The notes under the pieces were generated by a model that saw only the letters and a list, made by a program, of their open reading frames with translations, made no database searches and was not told the DNA's origin. A stretch of 64,000 nt of DNA, from the NCBI RefSeq assembly GCF_040760005.1, contig NZ_CP099760.1, forward strand, positions 4,273,501 to 4,337,500, in the 5' to 3' direction. The position numbers and the translations under genes are program-made. Each line of letters starts with the position of its first letter. The first letter of the stretch is position 1. This document shows positions 24,722 to 34,982 of this stretch, one piece after another. The stretch is from Pseudomonas sp. stari2 (GTDB lineage Bacteria; Pseudomonadota; Gammaproteobacteria; Pseudomonadales; Pseudomonadaceae).

Positions 24722-25621
24722 ATGTCTGTTTCCCACGCCCAGCTCAAAGCCTTTCACGCCGTGGCCGTGCACGGAAGCTTCACCAAAGCCGCCGAGCGGC
24801 TGTATCTGACGCAACCGGCGATTTCCGACCAGGTGCGCAAGCTCGAAGAACGCTTCGGTGTGTTGCTGTTCCATCGCAACAAACGTTCGGTACGCCTGAC
24901 GGATCTCGGCGAGCGTTTGCTGGCAATCACCCAGCGTCTGTTCGTGGTCGAGGCCGAAGCCCAGGAGTTGCTGCAGGAATCCCAGGCCTTGCAGACCGGC
25001 AGCCTGATTCTGGCGGTGGATGCTCCGGTGCATGTGCTGCCGCAGATCGCCCGATTCTGCGAGCGTTACCCGGGGATCAGCGTGAAGGTCGAAACCGGCA
25101 ACACCGATGAATCGCTGTTTCGCCTGTTCAACTATCAGGCCGATCTGGCGTTGCTCGGACGCGATGTCAGCGATGAGCGCCTGCTGTGCGTGCCGTTGCG
25201 CAACGATCCGATGGTGGCATTCGTCTCGCGCCATCATCCGTGGGCCGAGCGCGAGTCGATCTGTCTGGAGGATCTGGACGACACGCCGCTGGTGCTGCGC
25301 GAACACGGTTCGGTGACCCGCCAGACCCTGGAAGAAGAAATGGCCCGCGCCGGTTTCCGCATCCGCCCGGCGATTCAGGTCGAAGGCCGGGAAGCGGCGC
25401 GTGAGGCGGTGGTCGTGGGGATTGGCGTGGGCGTGGTGTCAGCGGCGGAGTTCGGTGCGGACTCACGGGTCTGCGCGCTGCCGATCACCGATTGCACCCG
25501 GCGCTTGACCGAAACGCTGGTGTGCCTGCGGGAGCAGAGTTCGCGGCGGGTAGTGGCGACGTTTCTCGATATGGTGCGCGAGAGTCTTGTTCAGACCGGG
25601 GCCAATCCGAAAAACGCCTGA
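24722..25621 (+). CDS. LysR-family regulator of the transporter-oxidoreductase operon
   Basis: A 299-residue regulator. Winged helix-turn-helix at 5-65 (QLKAFHAVAVHGSFTKAAERLYLTQPAIS in parts), then an effector-binding domain with PVHVLPQIARFCERYPGI and EGREAAREAVVVGIGVGVVS. It is divergent from the OPA-type transporter with a T-N11-A dyad between them, the classical layout for a LysR protein and its target. It is clearly related to the LysR protein whose gene meets it tail to tail: both end with an EAV-xGxGVGVVS and R(V/C)xxxPI pattern. Their 3' ends overlap by 31 bases. The inducer is probably AEP or a related phosphonate, by context. Confidence 0.88.
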   Translation: MSVSHAQLKAFHAVAVHGSFTKAAERLYLTQPAISDQVRKLEERFGVLLFHRNKRSVRLTDLGERLLAITQRLFVVEAEAQELLQESQALQTGSLILAVDAPVHVLPQIARFCERYPGISVKVETGNTDESLFRLFNYQADLALLGRDVSDERLLCVPLRNDPMVAFVSRHHPWAERESICLEDLDDTPLVLREHGSVTRQTLEEEMARAGFRIRPAIQVEGREAAREAVVVGIGVGVVSAAEFGADSRVCALPITDCTRRLTETLVCLREQSSRRVVATFLDMVRESLVQTGANPKNA

Positions 25622-26451
25622 ATCAACCGCAGCTCCCGCCGGCGCTCCACGCAACCGATCATGTGCCGGTTCACCAACCCTTCTCCCGCGATGGGGATCG
25701 CGACGACACGGGGGTCGTGGCTGACTTCCACCGATGACACCACGCCAACCCCCAATTCAGCCGCCACCGCCTCCGTCACCGCCTCACGGCTGTCCAGCTC
25801 CAGCAACACCCGTGGATTGACTGACGCCTGGGCACAGGCCTGATCGAAGGTGCGTCGGGTAATCGAACTCGGCTCGCGCAGGACCATGATCACCTGATCC
25901 AGCTCCTTGAGCCTGACCTCGCCACTTCGAGTCGCCCACGGATGCCCGGCGGGCACCAGTGCGCAGATCCGCGACTCACTCAGCGCTTGCAGGTGTAGGC
26001 CCTTGCGCGGCTCGACTTCGGTCAGCACCGCCACGTCCGCATGTTCGGACAACAACGCCGCCAGGGTTTCCTGGGCATTGCCCAATCGCAGGTTCACCGT
26101 GATCCCCGGATACCGCGCTCGCAGGCTGGCAAGCATCGGCATGACCATGTGCGGGCCGTCCGCCGCGACCTCCAGACGCCCGGTCAGCAACTGCCGATTG
26201 GCTTCGAGCAGCGCCTGGGCCTCTTCGGCCATGCCGAACATCGCCCGGGTGATCGCCGCCAGTTTGGTGCCCTCTTCGGTCAACTCGACCCGGCGCGCCG
26301 TCCGTCGCAACAGGGTGATCTGGTAATGCTCCTCCAGCGCCTTGATGTGTCCGGTAACCGCCGGTTGGCTGATGAACAACCGCGCGGCGGCACGGGTGAA
26401 GCTGCCCTCCCGGGCCACGGCGTCGAAGGCACGGAGCTGGAACAGGTTCAT
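25591..26451 (-). CDS. LysR-family regulator divergent from phnWX
   Basis: A 286-residue regulator. Helix-turn-helix at 1-60 (LRAFDAVAREGSFTRAAARLF, FISQPAVTGHIKALEEHY), effector domain with LEVAADGPHMVMPMLASL and SREAVTEAVAAELGVGVVS. It starts 114 bases from phnW on the other strand, the usual position of the activator of phnWX in Pseudomonas. The intergenic bases 26452-26564 hold short dyads (for example CAAT-TTG-ATTG) but no dyad strong enough to name. Its end overlaps the other LysR gene, so transcription of the two may interfere. Confidence 0.86.
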   Translation of the reverse strand: MNLFQLRAFDAVAREGSFTRAAARLFISQPAVTGHIKALEEHYQITLLRRTARRVELTEEGTKLAAITRAMFGMAEEAQALLEANRQLLTGRLEVAADGPHMVMPMLASLRARYPGITVNLRLGNAQETLAALLSEHADVAVLTEVEPRKGLHLQALSESRICALVPAGHPWATRSGEVRLKELDQVIMVLREPSSITRRTFDQACAQASVNPRVLLELDSREAVTEAVAAELGVGVVSSVEVSHDPRVVAIPIAGEGLVNRHMIGCVERRRELRLIQAFFGLAPV

Positions 26452-26564
26452 GAATAACCCTCACTGATGGCTGGCATAACAACAAACAATTTGATTGATG
26501 ATCCGCCGAATTGCAACGTATGCCCCGTAGCTTCATCCCACAGCGCTATCGCGAGGACACACGA

Positions 26565-27674
26565 ATGAGTACTGCCGCACCCATCCTGCTCACTCCCGGC
26601 CCGTTGACTACCTCGGCCCGCACCCGTCAGGCGATGATGGTCGACTGGGGTTCATGGGATGACCGCTTCAATCAACTGACCGCCAGCCTCTGCGAACAAC
26701 TGCTGGCCATCCTCAACGGCGCCGACAGCCACCACTGCGTGCCTTTGCAGGGCAGCGGCACCTTCGCCGTCGAAGCCGCGATCGGCACTCTGGTGCCTCG
26801 CGACGGCAAGGTGCTGGTGCTGATCAACGGCGCCTACGGCAAGCGTCTGGCGAAAATCTGCGAAGTGCTGGGCCGCTCGTTCAGCACCTTTGAAACCGCT
26901 GAAGACGAGCCGACCACCGCCGCCGACGTCGACCGCCTGCTGCGCGCCGACAGCGACATTACCCACATCGCGCTGATCCACTGCGAAACCAGCACCGGCA
27001 TCCTCAATCCGCTGCCGGAAATCGCCCAAGTTGTCGAGCAACACGGCAAACGCCTGATCATCGATGCCATGAGTTCCTTCGGCGCGTTGCCGGTGGATGC
27101 ACAGCAAGTCCCGTTCGATGCACTGATCGCCGCCTCCGGCAAATGCCTGGAAGGCGTGCCGGGGATGGGCTTCGTATTTGCCCGCAAGGAATCCCTGGCC
27201 GCTGCCGCCGGCAACTCGCATTCGCTGGCGATGGACCTGTTCGACCAGCACAGCTACATGAAGAAGACCGGCCAGTGGCGCTTCACCCCACCGACCCACG
27301 TGGTCGCGGCGTTGCATGAAGCCCTGCTGCAATACAACGAAGAAGGTGGCCTGCCGGCACGGCATGCGCGTTACGCCGCCAACTGCCAGGCGCTGATGGA
27401 CGAGATGGGCAAACTCGGCTTGCGCAGCTTCCTGCCCGCCGCGATCCAGGCCCCGATCATCGCGACCTTCCATGCACCGAAAGATCCGCGCTACCAGTTC
27501 AAGGACTTCTACGAACGGGTCAAGGCCAAGGGTTACATCCTCTACCCCGGCAAGCTGACCCAGGTCGAGACCTTCCGCGTCGGCTGCATCGGCCACGTCA
27601 CCCCGGCGCAGATGCGCGAAGCCGTCGCGGCGGTGGGTGAAGTGTTGCGCGAGATGGAAGTGCTCGACATCTGA
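26565..27674 (+). CDS. phnW: 2-aminoethylphosphonate--pyruvate transaminase
   Basis: A 369-residue class V PLP aminotransferase. It moves the amino group of AEP to pyruvate, giving phosphonoacetaldehyde and alanine. The start [17 protein letters not shown] is typical, with [11 protein letters not shown] binding PLP phosphate, Asp167 in IDAMSSFGA and the PLP Lys193 in AASGKCLEG. Near the end [17 protein letters not shown] and FRVGCIGHV are family marks. phnX follows 57 bases later, making the usual two-gene degradation unit; a LysR gene is divergent upstream. ATG 26565 gives the expected length. Confidence 0.97.
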   Translation: MSTAAPILLTPGPLTTSARTRQAMMVDWGSWDDRFNQLTASLCEQLLAILNGADSHHCVPLQGSGTFAVEAAIGTLVPRDGKVLVLINGAYGKRLAKICEVLGRSFSTFETAEDEPTTAADVDRLLRADSDITHIALIHCETSTGILNPLPEIAQVVEQHGKRLIIDAMSSFGALPVDAQQVPFDALIAASGKCLEGVPGMGFVFARKESLAAAAGNSHSLAMDLFDQHSYMKKTGQWRFTPPTHVVAALHEALLQYNEEGGLPARHARYAANCQALMDEMGKLGLRSFLPAAIQAPIIATFHAPKDPRYQFKDFYERVKAKGYILYPGKLTQVETFRVGCIGHVTPAQMREAVAAVGEVLREMEVLDI

Positions 27675-27731
27675 TTCATCCGGCCCGCTCCCCCATTTGA
27701 ATTGCATTGCCCACTCAGGAATTTGATTGCC

Positions 27732-28559
27732 ATGAACTACAACAACCCAAGCAAACTGCAAGCCGCCATCCTCGACTGGGCCGGCACCGTGGTCGATTTC
27801 GGTTCTTTCGCACCGACCCAGATCTTCGTCGAAGCCTTCGCCGAATTCGATGTCCAGGTCTCCATTGACGAAGCTCGTGGCCCGATGGGCATGGGCAAGT
27901 GGGATCACATCCGCACCCTGTGCGATCAGCCGCAGGTTGCCGAGCGCTACCGCAGGGCATTCGGTCGCACCCCGACCGACGATGACGTCACCGCGATCTA
28001 CAACCGCTTCATGCCGCTGCAGATCGAAAAAATCGCCGAGCACTCGGCACTGATTCCCGGCGCACTGGAGACCATCGCCAACCTGCGCCAGCAAGGGATC
28101 AAGATCGGCTCCTGCTCCGGTTATCCGAAGCAAGTGATGGACAAGGTCGTGGAGCTGGCCGCCACCAACGGCTACGTCGCCGACCACGTCGTGGCCACCG
28201 ACGAAGTGCCGAACGGCCGACCATGGCCGGCCCAGGCCCTGGCCAATGTGATTGCGCTGGGCATCGACGATGTTGCCGCCTGTGTGAAGATCGACGACAC
28301 CGTGCCGGGAATCCTCGAAGGTCGTCGCGCCGGGATGTGGACCGTGGCGCTGATCTGCTCCGGCAACGCGCTGGGCCTGGATTACGAAGGCTACCGCGCA
28401 CTGGGCAGCGACGCGCTGGCCAGCGAACGCAAGCGCATTCACGCGATGTTCGAAGGCTCGCGCCCGCACTACATGATCGACACCATCACCGACCTGCCGG
28501 AAGTGATCGCCGACATCAACAAGCGCCTGGCCAAGGGTGAGATGCCGCAAAGCAGCTGA
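27732..28559 (+). CDS. phnX: phosphonoacetaldehyde hydrolase (phosphonatase)
   Basis: A 275-residue HAD-superfamily enzyme that splits the C-P bond of phosphonoacetaldehyde into acetaldehyde and phosphate. The nucleophile is Asp15 in [12 protein letters not shown], and the Schiff-base Lys56 in [11 protein letters not shown] is the feature that sets phosphonatases apart from other HAD enzymes; both agree with the Bacillus enzyme with a shift of three. HAD motif II is SCSGYPKQV and motif [14 protein letters not shown]. It completes the PhnW pathway and frees phosphate and C2 carbon. A strong terminator follows. Confidence 0.97.
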   Translation: MNYNNPSKLQAAILDWAGTVVDFGSFAPTQIFVEAFAEFDVQVSIDEARGPMGMGKWDHIRTLCDQPQVAERYRRAFGRTPTDDDVTAIYNRFMPLQIEKIAEHSALIPGALETIANLRQQGIKIGSCSGYPKQVMDKVVELAATNGYVADHVVATDEVPNGRPWPAQALANVIALGIDDVAACVKIDDTVPGILEGRRAGMWTVALICSGNALGLDYEGYRALGSDALASERKRIHAMFEGSRPHYMIDTITDLPEVIADINKRLAKGEMPQSS

Positions 28560-28581
28560 TAACGCGGCCTGCAGCAAACAA

Positions 28582-28616
28582 AAACGCCAGTGTCTGCCCG
28601 ACACTGGCGTTTTTTT
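28582..28616 (+). terminator. intrinsic terminator of phnWX
   Basis: AAACGCCAGTGTC (28582-28594) pairs with GACACTGGCGTTT (28600-28612) over a 5-base loop and is followed by T residues. Confidence 0.9.
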
Positions 28617-28749
28617 ATGGGCAAACCCCTGATTTCGCGCAATGAAAGAGTTTTTAGACACGCGCAAATCGGCCAAAGCGGATTACAGTTAAAGCATGCC
28701 GTCGCTCAAGAACGGCACGTTTCGACCCTGATCAGTGAGGAAACACCGT

Positions 28750-29304
28750 ATGCCGTGGACAAGTTCCGAATCACGCTACAGCACCGTGTCGGTCCTGTTG
28801 CACTGGTTGATGCTGGTGTTGTTGGTGCTGGTGTATGCCAGCATGGAATTGCGAGGCATCTTTCCCAAGGGCAGTGGCGGCCGCTCGCTGATCCGCGAAG
28901 TGCATTACATGCTCGGCCTGACCGTGTTCGTGCTGGTGTGGTTTCGCCTGCTGGCGCGCAGCCTCGGCCCGGCGCCGAAAATCTTCCCGGCTTCACCGCA
29001 GTGGCAGATCGCACTGGCCCGGCTAATGCACTGGGCGCTGTACCTGTTCATGATCGCCATGCCGATTCTTGGCTGGCTGATCACCAGCGCCGAGGGCCAT
29101 CAAGTGATGTTCTACGGTTTCGACCTGCCGTTGCTGGTGCACGAGGACAAAGCCTTCGCCAAACAGGTAGAGCACTGGCACGTACTGATCGGCAACATCG
29201 GTTACTGGCTGATCGGCCTGCATGCGCTGGCCGGGCTGTATCACCACTACGTGGTGGGCGATAACACGCTGCTGCGGATGATGCCCAAGCGCAACCAGGT
29301 TTAG
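28750..29304 (+). CDS. cytochrome b561 family protein
   Basis: A 184-residue four-helix membrane protein. Heme-ligand His candidates are in LLHWLMLVLL (near residue 17), REVHYMLGLT (near 55), LMHWALYLFMI and LHALAGLYHHY. ATG 28750 has GTGAGGA upstream. It belongs to the same superfamily as the cytochrome at 6971-7516 but is not close to it. It follows the phn terminator, so it is a separate unit, and its end overlaps the convergent deaminase gene by four bases. Such proteins move electrons in the inner membrane, for example for superoxide removal; the partner is not known. Confidence 0.88.
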   Translation: MPWTSSESRYSTVSVLLHWLMLVLLVLVYASMELRGIFPKGSGGRSLIREVHYMLGLTVFVLVWFRLLARSLGPAPKIFPASPQWQIALARLMHWALYLFMIAMPILGWLITSAEGHQVMFYGFDLPLLVHEDKAFAKQVEHWHVLIGNIGYWLIGLHALAGLYHHYVVGDNTLLRMMPKRNQV

Positions 29305-30209
29305 CCGTCGAGTCCACGCCGGCCCTGCAAGCCGCCGGTGTGGACGAAGATCAGTCGCGTTCCACTCTTTAAACGACCCGCCTCGGTGTGTTGTTTGAGC
29401 GCCAGCAAAGCCTTGCCGGTGTACAGCGGTTCGAGGGGGACGCCGCTGACATGTTCAGCGTGCGCGATGAACTCAAGCAACGGCGCATCGACTTTGGCGA
29501 AGCCGCCACGGCTGGCGTCGATCAGTTCGTAGCCCTCGATGTCACCGACAATCGCCTCGACATTGGCCGCGACGCCGTGATCGTCGGGCACGGCCATTGC
29601 GCCATACACCGGGTGTTCACCCGCCTCTGCCAGCACCAGTCCCGCAAGAGTGGTGCCGGTGCCACAAGCCAGCCACCAGCCGTCATGGTCGTCCCAACCG
29701 AGCTTGCCGAGTTGATTACTCACTTGATCCTTCAGTGATGCGCAACCCTGCGCACCGGGCACCCCGCCACCACCTTCGGGCACCGGATGCAACGTCGGAT
29801 ATTGCGTCAGCCACGGCTGCCAGAACCCCGGCTCGTGCCGCGCCCGATAACCGCCATAACCGAGCCAGTGCAATTGCATGCCGAAGTCCTGCAGATCCCT
29901 GACCGTCGGCGTGTCCTGCGGATGTCCGCGCAACAGCCCGACCGTTGTGAATCCCAGGCGCTTGCCCGCAGCGGCCAGTGCATGCAGATGATTGGAGTGC
30001 GCGCCCCCCAGGCTGATGATGCCTTCGGCGCCCGCACGGTCGGCAGCCTTGAGGTGTTCAACGAGTTTGAACCACTTGTTGCCGCTGATCAGCGGGTCAA
30101 TCCGGTCCAGACGCAGTATCGCGACTTCAATGCCGGCGGCAGTGAGCCAGTCCAACTGAAGCGGTTCGAGGGGGGCTGGGGCCAGCCAATCGGTGGGAGG
30201 CAGAAACAT
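29301..30209 (-). CDS. PLP-dependent ACC deaminase / D-cysteine desulfhydrase family enzyme
   Basis: A 302-residue fold-type II PLP enzyme. PLP Lys45 is in SGNKWFKL, SLGGAHSNHLHALAA binds the cofactor, and ACGTGTTLAG is the phosphate loop. It is shorter than characterised ACC deaminases (about 338) and fits the group annotated 1-aminocyclopropane-1-carboxylate deaminase/D-cysteine desulfhydrase; members of this group more often act on D-cysteine. I would not claim plant-ethylene-related activity. It is downstream of fadH by 41 bases that contain a hairpin. The ribosome site is weak. Confidence 0.82.
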   Translation of the reverse strand: MFLPPTDWLAPAPLEPLQLDWLTAAGIEVAILRLDRIDPLISGNKWFKLVEHLKAADRAGAEGIISLGGAHSNHLHALAAAGKRLGFTTVGLLRGHPQDTPTVRDLQDFGMQLHWLGYGGYRARHEPGFWQPWLTQYPTLHPVPEGGGGVPGAQGCASLKDQVSNQLGKLGWDDHDGWWLACGTGTTLAGLVLAEAGEHPVYGAMAVPDDHGVAANVEAIVGDIEGYELIDASRGGFAKVDAPLLEFIAHAEHVSGVPLEPLYTGKALLALKQHTEAGRLKSGTRLIFVHTGGLQGRRGLDG

Positions 30210-30213
30210 GAAG

Positions 30214-30237
30214 GCCGGCTCTGTGCAAAGAGCCGGC
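30214..30237 (-). terminator. hairpin between fadH and the PLP deaminase gene
   Basis: GCCGGCTCT and AGAGCCGGC form a 9-bp stem with a 6-base loop starting four bases from the downstream ATG. There is no T tract. It may reduce read-through from fadH or shield the start of the next gene. Confidence 0.5.
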
Positions 30238-30250
30238 ATTCTAGGGTGGA

Positions 30251-32308
<2,058 letters not shown>

Positions 32309-32492
32309 TCACGGAAAATGCGGGAGCTCTGCGTCCCCCGTCAGTCATGTTCGACAGACTAAGAGTCGCATCGCTGTCACTCAATGACCGTAACTGACAA
32401 GTTATTGATCCAAATGCGCAGCGCCCCTTGGCAAGCGCAGGCATGGGCCCTACCCTAGTCCCACACCCTGTACCCGGTTGTTGTTGGTTTTC

Positions 32493-33623
32493 ATGCGCAA
32501 ACTTTTGTACCTGACCTTATCCATGGCGTTCGTCGCCGCGCTCACCTTCTACGCCATGTGGGCGGCTGACCGCCCGGCCGGTCATTACCTGTCGGACCTG
32601 AGGATCAAACTGGCGGTCGATCAGGGTACCCGCGCCGACCGTGGCAATTTGCTGGGCATTCAGCCGGAACTGTTCCCCACCGACTACCAAAGCTCCGAGC
32701 GCCTGCACCGCAAACTCGCCGCCTATCTGCAGCAAGCGCAGGATCAGGGTCTGCTCAATGACAAAACCATCGTGGTGCTGCCCGAGCACGTCGGCACCTG
32801 GCTGATGATCAGCGGCGAAAAAGACGAGTTGTACCAGGCGCCCACCCTCGAAGAGGCGATGAACTGGCTGGCCGCCAGCAACCCGTTGCAGTTCGCCCGC
32901 GCCTGGCTCACCGCCAGGGGCAGCAGCCGTCTGGATGACGCCCACCTGCGGATGAAATCCCGAGACATGGCCAAGGACTATCAGTTGTTGTTCGGCGGTC
33001 TGGCCAGGGAATTCCATATCACTCTGGTGGCCGGCTCGATCGTGCTGCCGGAACCGAACATCATCGACGGCCGGCTCAAGGCCGGCAGTGGCGCGCTGTA
33101 CAACACCAGTGTGGTGTTTGGTCGTGACGGCGCCCCGATTGGCCAGCCACAGCGACAGATGCGCCCGATCTTCGATCAGGATGAAACGACCGACACCGGC
33201 GAGGCTTCACAGATCAACGTGGTCGACACCCCCGCCGGACGTCTCGGCGTGCTGATTGGTAACGACAGCTGGTATCCGGACAACTATCGCAAGCTCGACG
33301 CGCAAGGTGCGCAACTGATCGCAGTGCCGGCGTTCGTCATCGGTCACGGTGTGTGGGACCAGCCCTGGCAGGGTTACAGGGGCTTGAACGTGCCGGACTC
33401 GGTCAGCCTCAAACCGGGAGAGGTCAGCGAAGGCCAGGCCTGGCATCGCCTGACCCTGACGGCACAACCGCCGGGCAGCCGTGCGATTGCCGGCATGAGC
33501 GTGTTCCTGCGCGGGCAGTTCTGGGACAAGCCGAGTTCCGGGCAGAGCTTCCTCAGCAGCAATGGCCAGCAGTTCGCCGACGGCGAAGCCCGTGGCGCGC
33601 GCTTGCTCAATCTCTGGTTGTAG
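32493..33623 (+). CDS. membrane-anchored nitrilase-fold protein lacking the catalytic Cys
   Basis: A 376-residue carbon-nitrogen hydrolase superfamily protein with an N-terminal signal anchor (residues 4-24). The nitrilase triad should be Glu, Lys and Cys. Glu98 is present in VVLPEHVG. In the Cys motif, LGVLIGNDSWYPDNY stands where families have GxxICYDxxFPE, so Gly256 replaces Cys. The Lys region reads IGQPQRQMRPIF, with Arg or Gln where Lys is expected. It is therefore probably not an amidase or nitrilase. It is followed after three bases by an AraC-family gene and may be a binding or sensing partner. A larger insertion at 105-165 sets it apart from ordinary nitrilases. Confidence 0.8.
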   Translation: MRKLLYLTLSMAFVAALTFYAMWAADRPAGHYLSDLRIKLAVDQGTRADRGNLLGIQPELFPTDYQSSERLHRKLAAYLQQAQDQGLLNDKTIVVLPEHVGTWLMISGEKDELYQAPTLEEAMNWLAASNPLQFARAWLTARGSSRLDDAHLRMKSRDMAKDYQLLFGGLAREFHITLVAGSIVLPEPNIIDGRLKAGSGALYNTSVVFGRDGAPIGQPQRQMRPIFDQDETTDTGEASQINVVDTPAGRLGVLIGNDSWYPDNYRKLDAQGAQLIAVPAFVIGHGVWDQPWQGYRGLNVPDSVSLKPGEVSEGQAWHRLTLTAQPPGSRAIAGMSVFLRGQFWDKPSSGQSFLSSNGQQFADGEARGARLLNLWL

Positions 33624-33626
33624 ACC

Positions 33627-34667
33627 ATGAAGCCGCTGCCGATGCGTCTTGGGGATCTTTCGGTAGGCTTCGTCCATAGCCTGGCCGATGCCGTGCGTAG
33701 CCATGACGCCGACCCGCAGCCGTTGCTCGAACAATATGGGCTCGACACCGCGCGAATGGCCGAGGCCGGCGCACGCCTGTCGATCCCGCGCTACATGCGC
33801 CTGGGGCATGCTGCGATCCAGTTGACCGGCGATTCGGCGCTGGGTTTGCGCATGGGCCGGCTCAGTCGTCTGAGTCAGGCCGGACTGGCGGGCGTCACGG
33901 CAGCGCAGGCGCCGACCGTGCGCGAAGCCGCCCGCTGCCTGACGCGCTTTGAGCCGCTGTACGGCTCCAATTATCGCGGCCAGTCGAGTTTCCACGAGGA
34001 TGCCAGCGGAGCCTGGCTGCGCTTCTATTCGATCAGCCCGTACAACGCCTACAACCGCTTTGTGGTGGATTCAATCATCGCAGGCTGGCTGCATCAGTTG
34101 TCCAGCCTCAGCCCCGAACCACTGCGCGCCGAACGGATCGAGATCGAATTCGACACCCCGGATTATCGCGACGCCTACGCCGTACTCGGCGAATGCCCGA
34201 TCCAATTCGGCGCCGAACACAATCAACTGCGTCTTAGCCTCACCAGCCTGGCCGCACGTAACCCGGAGCATTGCCCCAGCACCTGGAAGCATCTGCTGCA
34301 ACTGTGTGAACGGGAGCTGGAGCAATTGACGCGAACCCGCAGCCTGCGTGAACGCATCACACAATTGCTCGGGCCGTTGCTCAATGGTGGCCGGGAACCC
34401 GACCTGGAAGAAGTGGCGGCACGCCTGAAGCTGCCGACCTGGACGTTACGGCGCAAGCTGGCCGAAGAAGGCACGCAGTTTCGCGCGATCCTCAACGACA
34501 CTCGCCGTGATCTGGCGATGACCTACATTCGCGACACTGAACTGGCGTTCGGTGAAATCGCCTACCTGCTGGGCTTTGCCTCGGCCGAAGCTTTCCAGCG
34601 CGCCTTCAAGCGCTGGAACAGCCAGACACCGGGCGAGTTCCGCCGCAGTCACCGCAAGACCGGTTGA
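33627..34667 (+). CDS. AraC-family regulator with arabinose-binding-like N domain (OruR type)
   Basis: A 346-residue regulator. Residues 15-200 form the AraC_bind-type domain of the OruR/ArgR-like Pseudomonas group (PLLEQYGLD, GLAGVTAAQAPTVREA). Residues 250-340 hold two helix-turn-helix motifs: LEEVAARLKLPTWTLRRKL and FGEIAYLLGFASAEAFQRAF, ending KRWNSQTPGEFRR. Its ATG is three bases after the stop of the nitrilase-fold gene, so they form an operon. The regulated genes are likely this pair; the effector is not known. Confidence 0.9.
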   Translation: MKPLPMRLGDLSVGFVHSLADAVRSHDADPQPLLEQYGLDTARMAEAGARLSIPRYMRLGHAAIQLTGDSALGLRMGRLSRLSQAGLAGVTAAQAPTVREAARCLTRFEPLYGSNYRGQSSFHEDASGAWLRFYSISPYNAYNRFVVDSIIAGWLHQLSSLSPEPLRAERIEIEFDTPDYRDAYAVLGECPIQFGAEHNQLRLSLTSLAARNPEHCPSTWKHLLQLCERELEQLTRTRSLRERITQLLGPLLNGGREPDLEEVAARLKLPTWTLRRKLAEEGTQFRAILNDTRRDLAMTYIRDTELAFGEIAYLLGFASAEAFQRAFKRWNSQTPGEFRRSHRKTG

Positions 34668-34671
34668 AGCC

Positions 34672-34758
34672 TCAGAGCTCGGTGGCGTCTTCCGCAGGCT
34701 CGGGCGAATCCAGTTCGTAAGCCTGGAACTCAAGCAGTTCTTCTTGATAGTCATCCAT
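34672..34758 (-). CDS. 28-residue acidic peptide
   Basis: A short open frame reads MDDYQEELLEFQ then AYELDSPEPAEDATEL. The ATG at 34758 has GGGGGA eight bases upstream on the minus strand, and the frame closes four bases after the AraC gene stop on the other strand. The peptide is strongly acidic with a helical N-terminus and no membrane segment. I recall similar DDYQEELLE peptides in other Pseudomonas genomes, but cannot verify this here. Function unknown. The remaining bases to 34949 hold its probable promoter; I see no other gene there. Confidence 0.6.
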   Translation of the reverse strand: MDDYQEELLEFQAYELDSPEPAEDATEL

Positions 34759-34949
34759 CGTGTAATCCCCCTCACTGCTTTGCTGAAATGGCCTGGAGCA
34801 AATGACCAGTGCCTCGAGCATAAAGTGCCCGTATGAAGGAAAAATGAAACAAGGCCTTCATGAAATAAACGTAGCAGGCGGTCAGGGATTTATCGCGGGG
34901 ATATTTTCAGAATATGTGAACCGAAATTTCAGCTCACACAGGTAGCGAA

Positions 34950-34976
34950 GCGGGAGCGACGTTGCGTCGCTCCCGC
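34950..34976. repeat. hairpin downstream of the DUF2242 lipoprotein gene
   Basis: GCGGGAGCGACG and CGTCGCTCCCGC form a 12-bp stem with a TTG loop, seven bases beyond the stop of the lipoprotein gene. It lacks a T run and resembles common Pseudomonas REP palindromes. Confidence 0.55.
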
Positions 34977-34982
34977 AACCGG

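Noticed and set aside
26652..28676. 674-codon minus-strand frame across phnW and phnX
   Set aside because: Spans two clear genes on the other strand and the phnX terminator; composition is that of a shadow frame.
29301..30209. Plant-growth-promoting ACC deaminase (acdS)
   Set aside because: The protein is shorter than true AcdS and fits the D-cysteine desulfhydrase-like group; activity cannot be claimed from annotation habit.
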